A DNA stretch of 64,000 nt from Oenococcus kitaharae DSM 17330 (GCF_000241055.1 NZ_CM001398.1:62001-126000); one strand, 5' to 3'. Counted from the stretch's first letter, positions 1-9,755 are shown. Numbers and translations: made by a program. Notes: generated from the letters alone by a model not told the origin.

Positions 1-848
1 TTGAGATAATGGTTCAAAAGTTCCTTCCCTTTTAAAAGGCCAACAAATTTAATTTGATTCGTTATTCCCTTGGAAATGATCATATTTTGAAACTTTGTTT
101 CATCTTGTGGTGATCCCGTTCCAGCCACCTCAATATCTATGTCAGGTGATAATTTTTGAGCGATACTCGTTAACAAATCCAGCCCTTTGCTACCTAAATA
201 GAAAGTTATTCTACTAGTATAAGAAACCACCTTATTATTTAAAGATGATACCTACCCATTATTCCCTAAATCAATCGCATTATGAATGAGAGAAATATGT
301 GTATTCCATTTTGAAAAGTAGTGGACAGAATTTTCCGTGAGGCAGACGAGTTCATCAGCTCCTCGAATACCTGCTACCAAGTAATCATGAAATTCCTGCG
401 TAACGGTGTTAATTGTTTTGTAACTTTCATGTATCCAAGCAATAACTCTGACATTTGGATATTTTTTTTTGATTTCAGGGATGGCTGCAAATTGATATCC
501 AGATGTTAGTATCAATGTGTCAATGCCAGCCTTCATAATAAGCTGATTAACATCTCGAATGAATTGGTGCTGGAAAATATTGACATTATATTCATGACGG
601 AAAAATAGGTCAATTCGGCGATAAACCGATAAACCTTTTCGTGCTAGAACAACAGGCAAAGCAGAAGAAGAAGATTTTGCCATAAAAACTTGATTAATAT
701 TCTTGAAATGCCACATGATGCGTGTGGGTGACACGGAATAATAATAGACTTTAATACCCTCTCGAGTACCTAAATGCTCACCAACAAAATTTACCATTCT
801 TTCAACGCCACCAATTTCAAATCCCGAAGATACAAAACACAAGTTCAT
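1..848 (-). pseudogene. Glycosyltransferase family 4, nonsense-interrupted, 3' end off window
   Basis: The first 198 codons encode the N-terminal half of a GT-B (GT4) glycosyltransferase, starting MNLCFVSSGFEIGGVERMV, with the glycine-rich loop typical of the fold. A TAG at 252-254 ends the frame. Translating on in the same frame down to base 1 gives more of the same family: V-S-S-L-N-N-K-V-V-S-Y, then GSKGLDLL and IEVAGTGS. These align with SSLNSKIVSF, DSKGLDYL and IEVAGSGS of the intact GT at 5848-6975. The lesion is therefore a single substitution, not a frameshift. Its role would have been adding a sugar to the exopolysaccharide repeat unit at the cytoplasmic membrane. The C-terminal part lies beyond the left edge. 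A start at 848 is preceded by an AAGG-type ribosome site. Readthrough or a sequencing error cannot be excluded. Confidence 0.8.
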
Positions 849-1251
849 TTTCTCACCTTCCCATATATTGATGTATTAACCTTCAACCATTGTTAAAAAA
901 ATTACTAAATCCAATCTTTCAGAAACAAAAACCCTTGCATCTGGTCATCCCGAAAATACAATATTAGCCCCAAATGAAAACAGTGTCAGGCATAAGACTT
1001 TGATTAGAGTATATATTAATTACGATAGAACGAAGTTGCCTGGATTACTATCATTTTTCGTCACCAGTTTCTATTTTATGAGTCAATAGACCCAATGACA
1101 ATGTATGCCCATTGTAAAGGGCACTTTTTGATTAATTGATCAGCCAGATGAAACTTAAATATTGTGAGAAAACTCTTGACCCAATCTTGAGATATCATAC
1201 TAAATCGTCCTAACCTAAACTAGAATATTATTTTCGAATTCAATACATTCT
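849..1251. other. 403-bp gap without a recognisable gene
   Basis: AT-rich spacer between two glycosyltransferase genes. No RNA gene, transposase or good terminator was seen. On the minus strand, an ATG at about 1200 opens a frame of about 40 codons (begins MISQDWVKSFLTIF, ends at a TAA near 1083) with no obvious ribosome site. It may be a remnant of a degraded polysaccharide gene, but I could not identify a family. Confidence 0.4.
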
Positions 1252-2211
1252 CTAGTACCGAATCATACGAGTAATAGAGAAGAGAAAGCGCTGTTTGCAC
1301 TTATCTATAAAAAGTTCCCGCGCATAATACGAAAATGAAATAAAAAAAGAAAATTTAATACTCTTGAGTATTAATAGAAATTTGTCGTTTAGTGAAATCT
1401 GATCAATAACTCGTTTAGCCATAACATAGCGTTTCTTTTCCCTTATAGAGTCAGACACTGAAATGGCCTTTTGAATTTCTTTCTCTGGAGTAATTATTCC
1501 CCGTCTGAGATTTTTTCTGATAATCTTAGAAATTAGAAATTGTCTGTATTCATTCACAGAACTAATCGAGTGAGTATTCGCTCTTTTTTTGACTAATTTA
1601 TCCTTCATCATACCGAGTTTATATCCACACACTAAAGATCTTGCCACAAAATCATAATCTTCCACTGAGGGTATATTTCGATATGCGGATAAAGTGGTGA
1701 ACACTTCCTTCCTTGCCAGCCACGTTGGATGCCAAAAAAAATTATTGATCTTTTCGAGTTTTAATACTTGCACCCCGATCAAGTTATGGTGAATACTGTT
1801 ACTTTTAATATAACGATCGTTTTCATCAATCGAAGAAATTGATGAAGCTACAAGGTCGAGTTGATTGTTCTTTAAAAAGAACATCTCTTTTTTTAATCTG
1901 TCAGGGAGCATCACATCATCTGCATCCATACGAGCCAGATAAGATCCTTGGGCCACCTGGATACCCAAATTCAGTGAATTTACTAAACCTAAATTCTCCC
2001 TATTGATTATCAACTTTATAGGAAAATCCATTTCTTCTATTTTATCCTTTAATTGAGGTAGCGGATAATAATCAGGGTTATCAACCACTATGATTAATTC
2101 TTTGTTTCTATACGTTTGATGAATGATTGAGTCCAAGGCTTCTATAACCCAAATAAACGGTTCCTCATAGATCGACATGATGATACTAATTAAGTTCTCT
2201 CTAATTTCCAT
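1252..2211 (-). CDS. Glycosyltransferase family 2
   Basis: 319-residue GT-A enzyme. The N-terminus (ISIIMSIYEEP, residues 8-18) is the first beta strand and nucleotide-binding loop of GT2. ARMDADD near residue 93 is the DxD metal/nucleotide-sugar motif. W-H-P-T-W followed by an E-D-Y motif near residue 185 is the acceptor-side acid typical of this family. It transfers one sugar to the growing lipid-linked exopolysaccharide unit on the inner face of the membrane; donor and linkage cannot be told from sequence. The C-terminal 80 residues are basic and partly hydrophobic, suggesting membrane association. It is separated from its neighbours by 173 bp and 403 bp, so spacing is looser than in the promoter-proximal part of the operon. 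Confidence 0.85.
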   Translation of the reverse strand: MEIRENLISIIMSIYEEPFIWVIEALDSIIHQTYRNKELIIVVDNPDYYPLPQLKDKIEEMDFPIKLIINRENLGLVNSLNLGIQVAQGSYLARMDADDVMLPDRLKKEMFFLKNNQLDLVASSISSIDENDRYIKSNSIHHNLIGVQVLKLEKINNFFWHPTWLARKEVFTTLSAYRNIPSVEDYDFVARSLVCGYKLGMMKDKLVKKRANTHSISSVNEYRQFLISKIIRKNLRRGIITPEKEIQKAISVSDSIREKKRYVMAKRVIDQISLNDKFLLILKSIKFSFFISFSYYARELFIDKCKQRFLFSITRMIRY

Positions 2212-2384
2212 TTTCCATTCTTCTTATCTTTTTTATCTCATAACTTTAGATAGACAAAATTACCATTAGCCTGCATTCTTTTCCAGAAACCTAAATTGAT
2301 CAAGAACTAATCACACACTTTCAAATTCCCCGTCAGAAAAAGCAACACGTTCGATCTGGTGCTTCATTTAACAACAAAGCGTCG

Positions 2385-3599
2385 TCAAAAATTTGTTTCT
2401 TTTTCAGTAGATATAGTTCCTAAATAAACCTCATTAATAAAACGCACAAAACCCACGGACATGTTATATGGGGATTTCTGAATTAATTCATTATCTCGTT
2501 TCCTACTCAATACCGAGGGTCTTTGATCAATCATTTTTTTCATAAAAGTTGACCAAACAGAAAGTGAATCACGTAGTGAAGGAAAATCATGGCCCTCCGT
2601 TATCTCGCCTTTGGTGTTTCTGCTTTCAGCTGACTGCAAAATTTTCATTCCACTAGCTTGCGCTTCAATGGCGACAAACGGCATCGCCTCAAAACGGGAA
2701 GGCAACAATAAGAAATCAGCCATGCTCATTAAATTGGGCACATCTCGTCGCACACCTAAAAATTTAATATATTGCTTATTAGGCGTAGACAGTGTATGTA
2801 AGAAACCATCTAGCGAACCTCCACCAACCATAACCAGAAAAACTTTTCCTTGTAATGTAGGAAAGCGCACTAACAAATCATTAAAAGCTGTAACTCCAAA
2901 ATCTGGATATTTCTGAAATTCCAGCCTTCCTACGAACAGAAAAACACTTGCATCCTCGGGAATGCCTAAAGATTTTCTCATACTGGACCTTGTATCGAGA
3001 TTAATTTTATAGTCTTTAGGATTCACACCATTAGGCAGAACGATAAATTGTTTATCATGAAACATCCACTTACCAGCTGCATCACTCGCAGCTACCTTAA
3101 TTAAATTCGAATGGTCTAATATGTGTCTAAAATGAGGCATTCGTCCATAATAAAGAATCTTTTGAGTAAGGTTATTAAGATTTAGCGAGGTATTGTGCGA
3201 ATGAAAAATAATTTTGGTCCGTAAATCCTTAAGTGCACCCAAGTAAGCAACCGAAGCAAGAGAATTAGCATTTATATGAACAAGATCAAACGCTCGCTCC
3301 TCAAAAAAACTTTTCAATATTCGATTTTTTCGAAAATGGTTCCGTCTCCCAAAGGGAAGATTGAGTTTGATAATTTTGATATCTAATTGCACAAAATCAC
3401 TCTTCATAGAAATACCTTGTCTTGTGTCATCGAGTATATAAACATCAAATTCTTGATTGAAATTTTGTTGCAACAACTTCGCCATATTGAAAATAAAAGT
3501 TTCCGTACCGCCCCTGTTGGATGTCATTCCAATGAAAAGTATGGATTTTTTCCCCCCAGGGGAAAATTGAGTTGTAATAGGATCTACTTGTTCCTTCAT
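2385..3599 (-). CDS. Glycosyltransferase family 4 (GT-B)
   Basis: About 404 residues. It has the N-terminal Rossmann half with a glycine-rich loop (GMTSNRGGTETFI) and the C-terminal half with FLFVGRLEFQKYPD and the nucleotide-sugar site LLPSRFEAMPFVAIEAQASG, in which E-A-M-P-x-V-x-x-E-A matches the E-x7-E motif of GT4. The role is sugar transfer from a nucleotide donor to lipid-linked exopolysaccharide. An AGGAGG-like site lies upstream; ATG at 3599 is chosen, but a TTG immediately before it is equally well placed. It belongs to the AT-rich variable part of the operon. Confidence 0.87.
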   Translation of the reverse strand: MKEQVDPITTQFSPGGKKSILFIGMTSNRGGTETFIFNMAKLLQQNFNQEFDVYILDDTRQGISMKSDFVQLDIKIIKLNLPFGRRNHFRKNRILKSFFEERAFDLVHINANSLASVAYLGALKDLRTKIIFHSHNTSLNLNNLTQKILYYGRMPHFRHILDHSNLIKVAASDAAGKWMFHDKQFIVLPNGVNPKDYKINLDTRSSMRKSLGIPEDASVFLFVGRLEFQKYPDFGVTAFNDLLVRFPTLQGKVFLVMVGGGSLDGFLHTLSTPNKQYIKFLGVRRDVPNLMSMADFLLLPSRFEAMPFVAIEAQASGMKILQSAESRNTKGEITEGHDFPSLRDSLSVWSTFMKKMIDQRPSVLSRKRDNELIQKSPYNMSVGFVRFINEVYLGTISTEKETNF

Positions 3600-3660
3600 C
3601 AAAATGCGGCCCTCCTCTCAAATGAATACATATATATGGAACAAGACTGAAACTAAACCT

Positions 3661-4575
3661 TTATGCATCGTAACTTGCGTACCTTTGAATCAAACTTTTA
3701 TAAGCTCTAAATGTAAAAACTGGGATATCTCTTTTTTTAAATTTTGAATATACATCGAGCGAGTAACTCCAATTTCTATAATGTTTAAAGGACCAAAGAA
3801 CGGCATACAAAGGTTCATGAAAATGGATTTTGTCAGATTTGATTAGCCTGTTATCCGATACGTTATTTTCTTTATAGACATAAGACGCAATTATAGCGTC
3901 AATTTGAGATTCAAAAAAATTCTTTCCTACTTTGTGTGACGTGGAAGAAGCCCTGTCAACGACCTTGTAAATTGAATACTTCGATATCTGAACAAAATGA
4001 GCATTAATGCCAACCATTTCCGAAAACATCGTATCTTCTTGTTTTAAAAATCGTGAGAAACCAAAACCGTTTTCTTTGATATATTTTCTTTTTATCATTT
4101 TTGACCAAGGTACATCGAAATTTAGTCTAATGCTCCACTCGTTGGCCATGATAGGATTTGAAAAATATTGGTCAAACAATCTTCTGAGAAATAGCCGATA
4201 ATCATTGCGCTTTACAACTTCAACTTTTGGGCGAAAATATACCACATCGGAATCACTTTCAAAAAACTTCGGTAATATTTGGCTAGCCTGTTCATCAAAA
4301 CAATCATCAGAGTCAGCAAAAATTAGCCATTTCCCTCGAGCTAAAGATATGCCATAATTTCTCGCAGCACCAGCGCCTTGAGCGGTACAATTTTCAATGA
4401 TCACATTGGAAAACTGATCTCCTAAACTATTCAGGTTGTCTTTTACTGTCACAGACGAATGATCATCCACCACTATAATTTCAGAATCTTCAAGACTTTG
4501 GATAGAATGAACTAGCCTTTTTAAATTATTGAAATCATTTTTGTGTGGAACGATTATTGAGTATTTAACTTGCAT
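3661..4575 (-). CDS. Glycosyltransferase family 2
   Basis: 304 residues. The first strand is YSIIVPHKND, followed by IIVVDDHSS (UDP-binding Asp pair) and the DxD motif FADSDD near residue 91. GAGAARNYGISLARG is the usual GT2 segment before it. K-Q-E-D-T near residue 178 probably supplies the catalytic acid. It acts in repeat-unit assembly together with the adjacent GT and polymerase genes. The gap to the downstream GT is 61 bp and to the upstream polymerase gene 68 bp, with no terminator seen, so co-transcription is likely. Substrate unknown. Confidence 0.87.
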   Translation of the reverse strand: MQVKYSIIVPHKNDFNNLKRLVHSIQSLEDSEIIVVDDHSSVTVKDNLNSLGDQFSNVIIENCTAQGAGAARNYGISLARGKWLIFADSDDCFDEQASQILPKFFESDSDVVYFRPKVEVVKRNDYRLFLRRLFDQYFSNPIMANEWSIRLNFDVPWSKMIKRKYIKENGFGFSRFLKQEDTMFSEMVGINAHFVQISKYSIYKVVDRASSTSHKVGKNFFESQIDAIIASYVYKENNVSDNRLIKSDKIHFHEPLYAVLWSFKHYRNWSYSLDVYSKFKKRDIPVFTFRAYKSLIQRYASYDA

Positions 4576-4643
4576 TTCTTGTCTCCTTTAAACGACGCTT
4601 ATTTTTTCTATTAATCCGCTAGTTTGCTAAAGCATAATGCGGC

Positions 4644-5858
4644 CTACTTAACCGTCGTTGATTTCGACAAAATTGCCAGCACGCACATCATTAATGCACC
4701 TGGCGCGCTTGAAAAAAAACTAGACGAGATGTTGATAGCGAGCAAGGAAATAAACATCGATATACAATAACAGTTTAGATTTTTATTTAATTGAGAAATT
4801 CTAAATGTTTTCACAACATTGATAGCGAGCGCTAAAAAAATCAAAATACCAATAAAACCAAATTGGCCAATTAATTCAGCAAAAAAATTATCAGATAAGA
4901 AACTCTTATCTCCACCTAGCCCCATCCCATAGAGTGTGTTATATCCTAGGTTCATGTATATGGGAGAATAATTTTGAGCTGCCATCGGAGATCCGAATGT
5001 TGCAAAACCAGCTCCAAATGGAAAATATTGCCTAAATAAATCAATGCTGCCAGTCATGAGTACCTGCCTAGGAGAGTAGAAACTTGTGTGAAAATAATTG
5101 ATGATAGATGGCAAAGCAGTCAAGAGAGAAAAAAATAAAATAATGATAATCGTTCTCAAGCTAATTTGTGTGGGTTTCTGGCGAGTCAATGCCAATAACA
5201 ATACAAAAACTGTGATAAAAAACAGTGACTGAGTTTTTAAAGATGACACAACCAAAATTGTGCATATCCAGAAAAAAGGTTGCTTATAAATATATTTCCG
5301 TGTATCCATAATTATTCCAAATAAAGCCAAAACTAATATGGCAAACGAAACTGGAAAACCAAAGAAAAACTCAAAATTTCTAAATGAATTATTTGTGGCT
5401 TCGCTCATGTCAACGATACGAAGTTGGTTGAGTAAACAAAAAAACAACGCAATCAGAAGAAATATTTTTATTGCAGAACCCAGCAATCTTTTCAGTTGAA
5501 CCAAAGTATTTGAATTAGCTAATTGATAAACGGCAGAAAAAATCAGGAACGGTTTAGCAATAATAAGGGCATCGATTATGATTTCAATACTCGTTCTTTC
5601 AACACCACTAAAAAAATTTGAAGCAAGACCCGCTGAGAAAAATGTGGTCAATAGTAGCATAACGGTCAGAGATATTCGCTTTAATTTTCCCACAATAAAA
5701 TAAAGTGTGTTGATCACCAAGGCTAAAATACCAGCTACCTCATCCAAGTTTGAAAATAAACCATTCAATGTAGACAACGCAAGTAAAACTAAAAGAAACA
5801 ATATCAAAATAACTTGAAAATCAATTGTTCGCACATCATCTTCTACTTTACTTAACAT
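4644..5858 (-). CDS. wzy: Wzy-type polysaccharide polymerase (O-antigen ligase-like membrane protein)
   Basis: 404 residues, highly hydrophobic, with roughly ten to twelve predicted membrane segments. A large polar loop around residues 255-310 carries RQVLMTGSIDLFRQYFPFGAG and a N-x-L-Y-G-M motif, as in EpsK/Wzy polymerases, where such a loop faces outward. It is surrounded by glycosyltransferases and is the only polytopic protein of the cluster in view, so polymerisation of repeat units on the outer face of the membrane is the likely job. Sequence alone does not exclude another O-antigen-ligase-superfamily role. Its start overlaps the end of the upstream GT gene by 11 bp, implying translational coupling. 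Confidence 0.75.
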   Translation of the reverse strand: MLSKVEDDVRTIDFQVILILFLLVLLALSTLNGLFSNLDEVAGILALVINTLYFIVGKLKRISLTVMLLLTTFFSAGLASNFFSGVERTSIEIIIDALIIAKPFLIFSAVYQLANSNTLVQLKRLLGSAIKIFLLIALFFCLLNQLRIVDMSEATNNSFRNFEFFFGFPVSFAILVLALFGIIMDTRKYIYKQPFFWICTILVVSSLKTQSLFFITVFVLLLALTRQKPTQISLRTIIIILFFSLLTALPSIINYFHTSFYSPRQVLMTGSIDLFRQYFPFGAGFATFGSPMAAQNYSPIYMNLGYNTLYGMGLGGDKSFLSDNFFAELIGQFGFIGILIFLALAINVVKTFRISQLNKNLNCYCISMFISLLAINISSSFFSSAPGALMMCVLAILSKSTTVK

Positions 5859-6975
5859 TTTTAATGCCCAAAACTTTCTTTATCCACTCACTCTTAATAC
5901 GTGAAACTGAGAGAGACCTTGCTCTTTCTAAAGAAAGACGCTGATATTTTAATAGTAAATTTCGGTTTTCCAACAATTTGCTAATCTGCTCAGCCATTTC
6001 TTTAGTATTGCTATTCGTGACCAAAACACCGTAAGTTCCATTTGATGTAACCTCCTCCAGCGATGGAATATCAAACGCAATAATTGGCAAACCAAAGCTC
6101 ATTGCTTCAGCCGCTACCAAGGGAAAGCCTTCATATCTACTACACATCAAAAAAATCGTAGATCTCCAATAATGCTCTTTTAAATTTTCTCCAGAAAGTG
6201 CACCGACCCATTTGATTTTGTCTGACACTCGTTTTTGTTTGATAAGCTTTTTGAATTTTGTTTCTTCTTTCTTACTTCCGCTACCAGCGACCTCTATTGT
6301 GACACCACCGTCCAAATAAGTGGCTACATCACACAAATAATCTAAGCCCTTACTATCTATTTGTATTCTGCCTGTAAATGACACAATTTTAGAATTGAGA
6401 GAAGATTTTTCCCCCTCAGCATCTATAGTGACTGGGTTATGAATTACCACAACGTTGTTATTAATTTTTTTCCATCTTGAAGCCGTATAGCTCTCCAAGC
6501 AAACTATTTGGTCAGCCGACCTCATACTGGAAAAAAGTTTCTGCTTTTCGCTTTTAAACCTAACTTCGGTATAATTCTCATATAAATTGTGCGTCCAACA
6601 GATTACTTTGTTCGCACCGGTAATCTTTCTGATTTCATCAACAAACAAGATATATGGATTACACAAAATGGCGAGATCGTACTCTTCATCAGTAAAAGCG
6701 CTTTGAACGTTTTTCAAATGCCAGCGATCTATGACAGATCTCTTATCAAAGATGAACCTAACCACGGACCATATACACACTTTAAGCAAATTAATAATTT
6801 GAATAAAGTGTCGTGGCCTAATGATTTTTAAACCATTCAAATCGAAGTAATTATGATTCTCATAATATACGGTAACATCAACATCTTTATCTTTATTCAG
6901 CTCTTGAGCGATGAGTCTGACAATTTTTTGTTGACCGCCCATTTTGAATTGGGACTGAAAAAAAATGATCTTCAT
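5848..6975 (-). CDS. Glycosyltransferase family 4 (GT-B)
   Basis: 375 residues, GT-B fold. MGGQQKIVRLIAQEL is the N-terminal loop; FTGRIQIDSKGLDYL starts the C-terminal domain; SRYEGFPLVAAEAMSFGLP is the donor-binding E-x7-E motif. It resembles the broken gene at the left edge along the whole visible length, so the two are paralogues of one subfamily. The start codon directly abuts the stop of the upstream GT2 gene (6976), and its 3' end overlaps wzy, so it is tightly coupled in the operon. Sugar specificity unknown. Confidence 0.88.
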   Translation of the reverse strand: MKIIFFQSQFKMGGQQKIVRLIAQELNKDKDVDVTVYYENHNYFDLNGLKIIRPRHFIQIINLLKVCIWSVVRFIFDKRSVIDRWHLKNVQSAFTDEEYDLAILCNPYILFVDEIRKITGANKVICWTHNLYENYTEVRFKSEKQKLFSSMRSADQIVCLESYTASRWKKINNNVVVIHNPVTIDAEGEKSSLNSKIVSFTGRIQIDSKGLDYLCDVATYLDGGVTIEVAGSGSKKEETKFKKLIKQKRVSDKIKWVGALSGENLKEHYWRSTIFLMCSRYEGFPLVAAEAMSFGLPIIAFDIPSLEEVTSNGTYGVLVTNSNTKEMAEQISKLLENRNLLLKYQRLSLERARSLSVSRIKSEWIKKVLGIKNVK

Positions 6976-7827
6976 CTAATCATGGCCTCCTTCAACCGTC
7001 AATGGATGCATCAAGGATTTGATTGAAACTTTCAAAAAACTGAAGTCTGAAATTTTCACCGAAAAATATAGTCCCAACAAAAGATTCTTTAAATAAGCGG
7101 TTGGCATCGAACTGCAGGGCGAAATCTTTCCGTATTCGATCATATCTTTAGTTCTTATGGCAAATCTAGTTAAATAGGTTTTATCTAATTTTTTTTCTCT
7201 TTGAGAAAAATTTTGCTCGATCTGAACATTCAGAATCCGATATGTGAGACGTCTAGACCTAATTGAATCAAAAAAAAGTTGATCTACCTGATCTAAGAAC
7301 AATCTTTCATCGTAAACATAGTCCCGATATATTGACGTTTTCACAGTTAAGCAGCTGTTGATAGCATTGAATTTTTTTGGGTTTATTTCTCCACTTTTTC
7401 GATTCAGTACTAATCTGTTCTTAAGAAACCCTTTTTCATTAGGGGAATAGATTACCCCATCTTGACCAATAATTTTGGGAACTATCACATCATAATGACG
7501 TCTAGTCTCAGACGATAACACTTTAAAAAACGATTTGTCTAAAACTGTATCGTCATCTAACCAACAAATATAATTGTTATCAGAAAAAGAATTCCGCCCA
7601 ATATACTTCAAAGCCTTGTTATAAGATCGAGATAGACCCAAATTCAAACCATTTTGTATATATGCAATATGAGAATCAACATCATTTTTATTTCTCGACA
7701 AAAAAAATGGCTTATCACTGTTATCAATAACTACAATCTTGTTGTCACCCAAATTTTCCACCACGCTCTGGAAACTGTCAGAATTGTTTAAATATTTATT
7801 GTAAATTACAATAACAAAATAAATCAT
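6976..7827 (-). CDS. Glycosyltransferase family 2 (rhamnosyl/galactofuranosyl-like)
   Basis: 283 residues. YFVIVIYNKYL is the first strand, VVIDNSDKP the nucleotide-binding loop, NLGLSRSYNKAL the helix typical of GT2 enzymes, and ICWLDDDTVLD the DxD motif near residue 92. The arrangement N-x-G-L-S-x-x-x-N-K is common in rhamnosyl- and galactofuranosyltransferases, but the donor is uncertain. It is the first gene of the AT-rich part of the locus; 46 bp upstream begins the DUF1972-type enzyme with ordinary base composition. Confidence 0.85.
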   Translation of the reverse strand: MIYFVIVIYNKYLNNSDSFQSVVENLGDNKIVVIDNSDKPFFLSRNKNDVDSHIAYIQNGLNLGLSRSYNKALKYIGRNSFSDNNYICWLDDDTVLDKSFFKVLSSETRRHYDVIVPKIIGQDGVIYSPNEKGFLKNRLVLNRKSGEINPKKFNAINSCLTVKTSIYRDYVYDERLFLDQVDQLFFDSIRSRRLTYRILNVQIEQNFSQREKKLDKTYLTRFAIRTKDMIEYGKISPCSSMPTAYLKNLLLGLYFSVKISDFSFLKVSIKSLMHPLTVEGGHD

Positions 7828-7873
7828 GGAGTCACCAGTACCTTAATCACGTTTCGATTTTTTTCAATACCAA

Positions 7874-9061
7874 TCATTTGACGAACAGCCCTTCATACTT
7901 AGCAATAATAGTCTCCCAAGTAAATTCGTCAGCCACGCGCTTGCGAGCTGCCTTCGTATAAGCGGCAACGCGTTTGGCATCATAGGTCTCGGTCTCATTA
8001 ATCTGAGCAGCTAGACTGCCTTGAGCTTTAGTCCAATACATGGCGCCTTCTTGAGCAACAGCCTGATTAAAAGGTACATCAATCAGCATATTTAATCGTG
8101 TCATCGATAAAGCTTCAAGCAAACTCGGATTTGTCCCGCCAACTTCGTGGCCATGAAAATAAGCAAAAGCCGATTCTCGAATATATTTCAACAGTTCCTG
8201 GTCATAGACAGTCCCGACAAATTTGACTCGCTGATCCTGATCAAAATGGGTCTGGGCTTTTAGCTGCTCGTAAAATTTATTCTCTTCGACATTCGTAATC
8301 AAGACAAAGTCCTTCTTTGTATCGCTGGCAATAAATTCGCGAATCATCGTCTCGTAATTGTTCTCCGGCACAAAGCGGCCGACAACAAGAAAATAATTAT
8401 TCTCGGTGACATTTTTTTTAGCAAACCAGTCACGAACTTTTGTATCTTTGCTTGTAAGTTTGGACTTTTGTACATCAGTCCCATAAGCAATATAAGTCGT
8501 ATTAGGATGAAAATCCGCATACTCCTTATTTATGTATTTCTCAATCTCAGGATTGTCAGCAATCACAAGATCAGCTGCCTGTACCATTTTCTTTTCTGAA
8601 TATTTCCAGTATTTGCGGACAGGCTTGGGCCACTTAGCTCTCGCCCATTCGTGGCCATCCGGATTCAGATAGAACTTACCACCCAGAGCATGAATTTCTT
8701 TAACAAAATGCTGAGCAAAAGGTCCAATACGATTAGCAAGGACATAAAAAATAGGATGTTGATCCTTATTTTGTTTGCTAATCTGAATAGCTTCTTTGAG
8801 AGCTTTGTAATCATAAGCAATTGCTTGGGCCGAACCAATTTGCGGCACTTTAATTGAGAAGACATCGGCGCCATTGTAATCGAAGTGCTGATTTTTAGCC
8901 GCCAACTCACCGTTATCGGAACGTGAAGCAACATGATACTTGATTTTTTTATTTTGTTGACCAGCAGTCAGCTTATCAACAAAGGTTTCAAAACCCCCAT
9001 AATTAGCTGGAATACCCTTTGAGCCAACGATATAAACATGCTGTATTTGTGAATCTGCCAC
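7874..9061 (-). CDS. Rhamnosyltransferase-like glycosyltransferase (DUF1972 + GT4)
   Basis: 395 residues. The opening VYIVGSKGIPANYGGFETFVD is the signature of the DUF1972/WchF-type rhamnosyltransferases that add the second sugar in many streptococcal and lactobacillal polysaccharides. Further motifs are NPDGHEWARAKW near residue 134, VVGRFVPENNYE near 227 and GHEVGGTNPSLLEALSM near 305 (donor site). The start codon is GTG, directly after the stop of the priming transferase gene, so translation is probably coupled. Position right after the priming enzyme fits addition of the second sugar (often beta-1,4-rhamnose); the exact donor is inference. Confidence 0.85.
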   Translation of the reverse strand: MADSQIQHVYIVGSKGIPANYGGFETFVDKLTAGQQNKKIKYHVASRSDNGELAAKNQHFDYNGADVFSIKVPQIGSAQAIAYDYKALKEAIQISKQNKDQHPIFYVLANRIGPFAQHFVKEIHALGGKFYLNPDGHEWARAKWPKPVRKYWKYSEKKMVQAADLVIADNPEIEKYINKEYADFHPNTTYIAYGTDVQKSKLTSKDTKVRDWFAKKNVTENNYFLVVGRFVPENNYETMIREFIASDTKKDFVLITNVEENKFYEQLKAQTHFDQDQRVKFVGTVYDQELLKYIRESAFAYFHGHEVGGTNPSLLEALSMTRLNMLIDVPFNQAVAQEGAMYWTKAQGSLAAQINETETYDAKRVAAYTKAARKRVADEFTWETIIAKYEGLFVK

Positions 9062-9733
9062 TTAATATGCCCCCGTCTTCTTGCTACTAAAAAACACAAG
9101 TCTGACAGTTTTCAGACAAATCTTTGCATCGTTCATTAATGAGCGCTCTTCTATGTATTGGATATCAAGCCTAATCATATCGGCAAAATCCAGATCAGAG
9201 CGACCGGACACCTGCCAGAGGCCTGAGATGCCCGGTTGAACTAAAAGACGCTGCTTATCGTAATCTGAATACTTGCGCAGTTCCCTTTGCAGGCAAGGCC
9301 GTGGCCCGACAAGCGACATATCGCCCTTGATCACATTCCAGAATTGCGGCAGCTCGTCCAAAGAATAATGACGGATAGTACGGCCGATTTTCGTGACACG
9401 CGGGTCTTCTTTCATTTTGAACATACCACCATGCAGTTCGTTCTTCTCCAAGAGTTCGTCTTTCATATCATCGGCATTGGGTACCATACTGCGGAGCTTG
9501 TACATGGTGAAAGGACGGCCGTTCTTGCCAATACGCTCTTGGGCAAAGAAGATCGGGCCACCATCTTTTTTAATCACAATAGCTAAAAACAACATTGGAA
9601 TAATACTCAAAATTAGGCCAATGCTGCCTCCTAATAGATCGAACAGTCTTTTAGCACACAAATAAAAAATTGATTTCTGACTAAAACCATTCAAATTTTT
9701 AATGTGGTCGTCTTCTGCCCGCAATGCCTTCAT
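9062..9733 (-). CDS. Undecaprenyl-phosphate sugar-1-phosphate transferase (priming enzyme)
   Basis: Bacterial sugar transferase of the WcaJ/CpsE short type, about 223 residues. One N-terminal membrane segment (residues about 25-55) precedes the catalytic core: QERIGKNGRPFTMYKLRSM, DELPQFWNVIKGDMSLVGPRP and QPGISGLWQVSGRSDLDF, all hallmarks of the family. It attaches the first sugar-1-phosphate to undecaprenyl phosphate and starts each repeat unit. The frame extends upstream into the kinase gene, but ATG at 9733 follows a strong AAGGAGAGGAG site and gives the expected length. Gal-1-P versus Glc-1-P cannot be decided here. Confidence 0.92.
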   Translation of the reverse strand: MKALRAEDDHIKNLNGFSQKSIFYLCAKRLFDLLGGSIGLILSIIPMLFLAIVIKKDGGPIFFAQERIGKNGRPFTMYKLRSMVPNADDMKDELLEKNELHGGMFKMKEDPRVTKIGRTIRHYSLDELPQFWNVIKGDMSLVGPRPCLQRELRKYSDYDKQRLLVQPGISGLWQVSGRSDLDFADMIRLDIQYIEERSLMNDAKICLKTVRLVFFSSKKTGAY

Positions 9734-9755
9734 CTCCTGCTCCTCTCCTTTTAGA

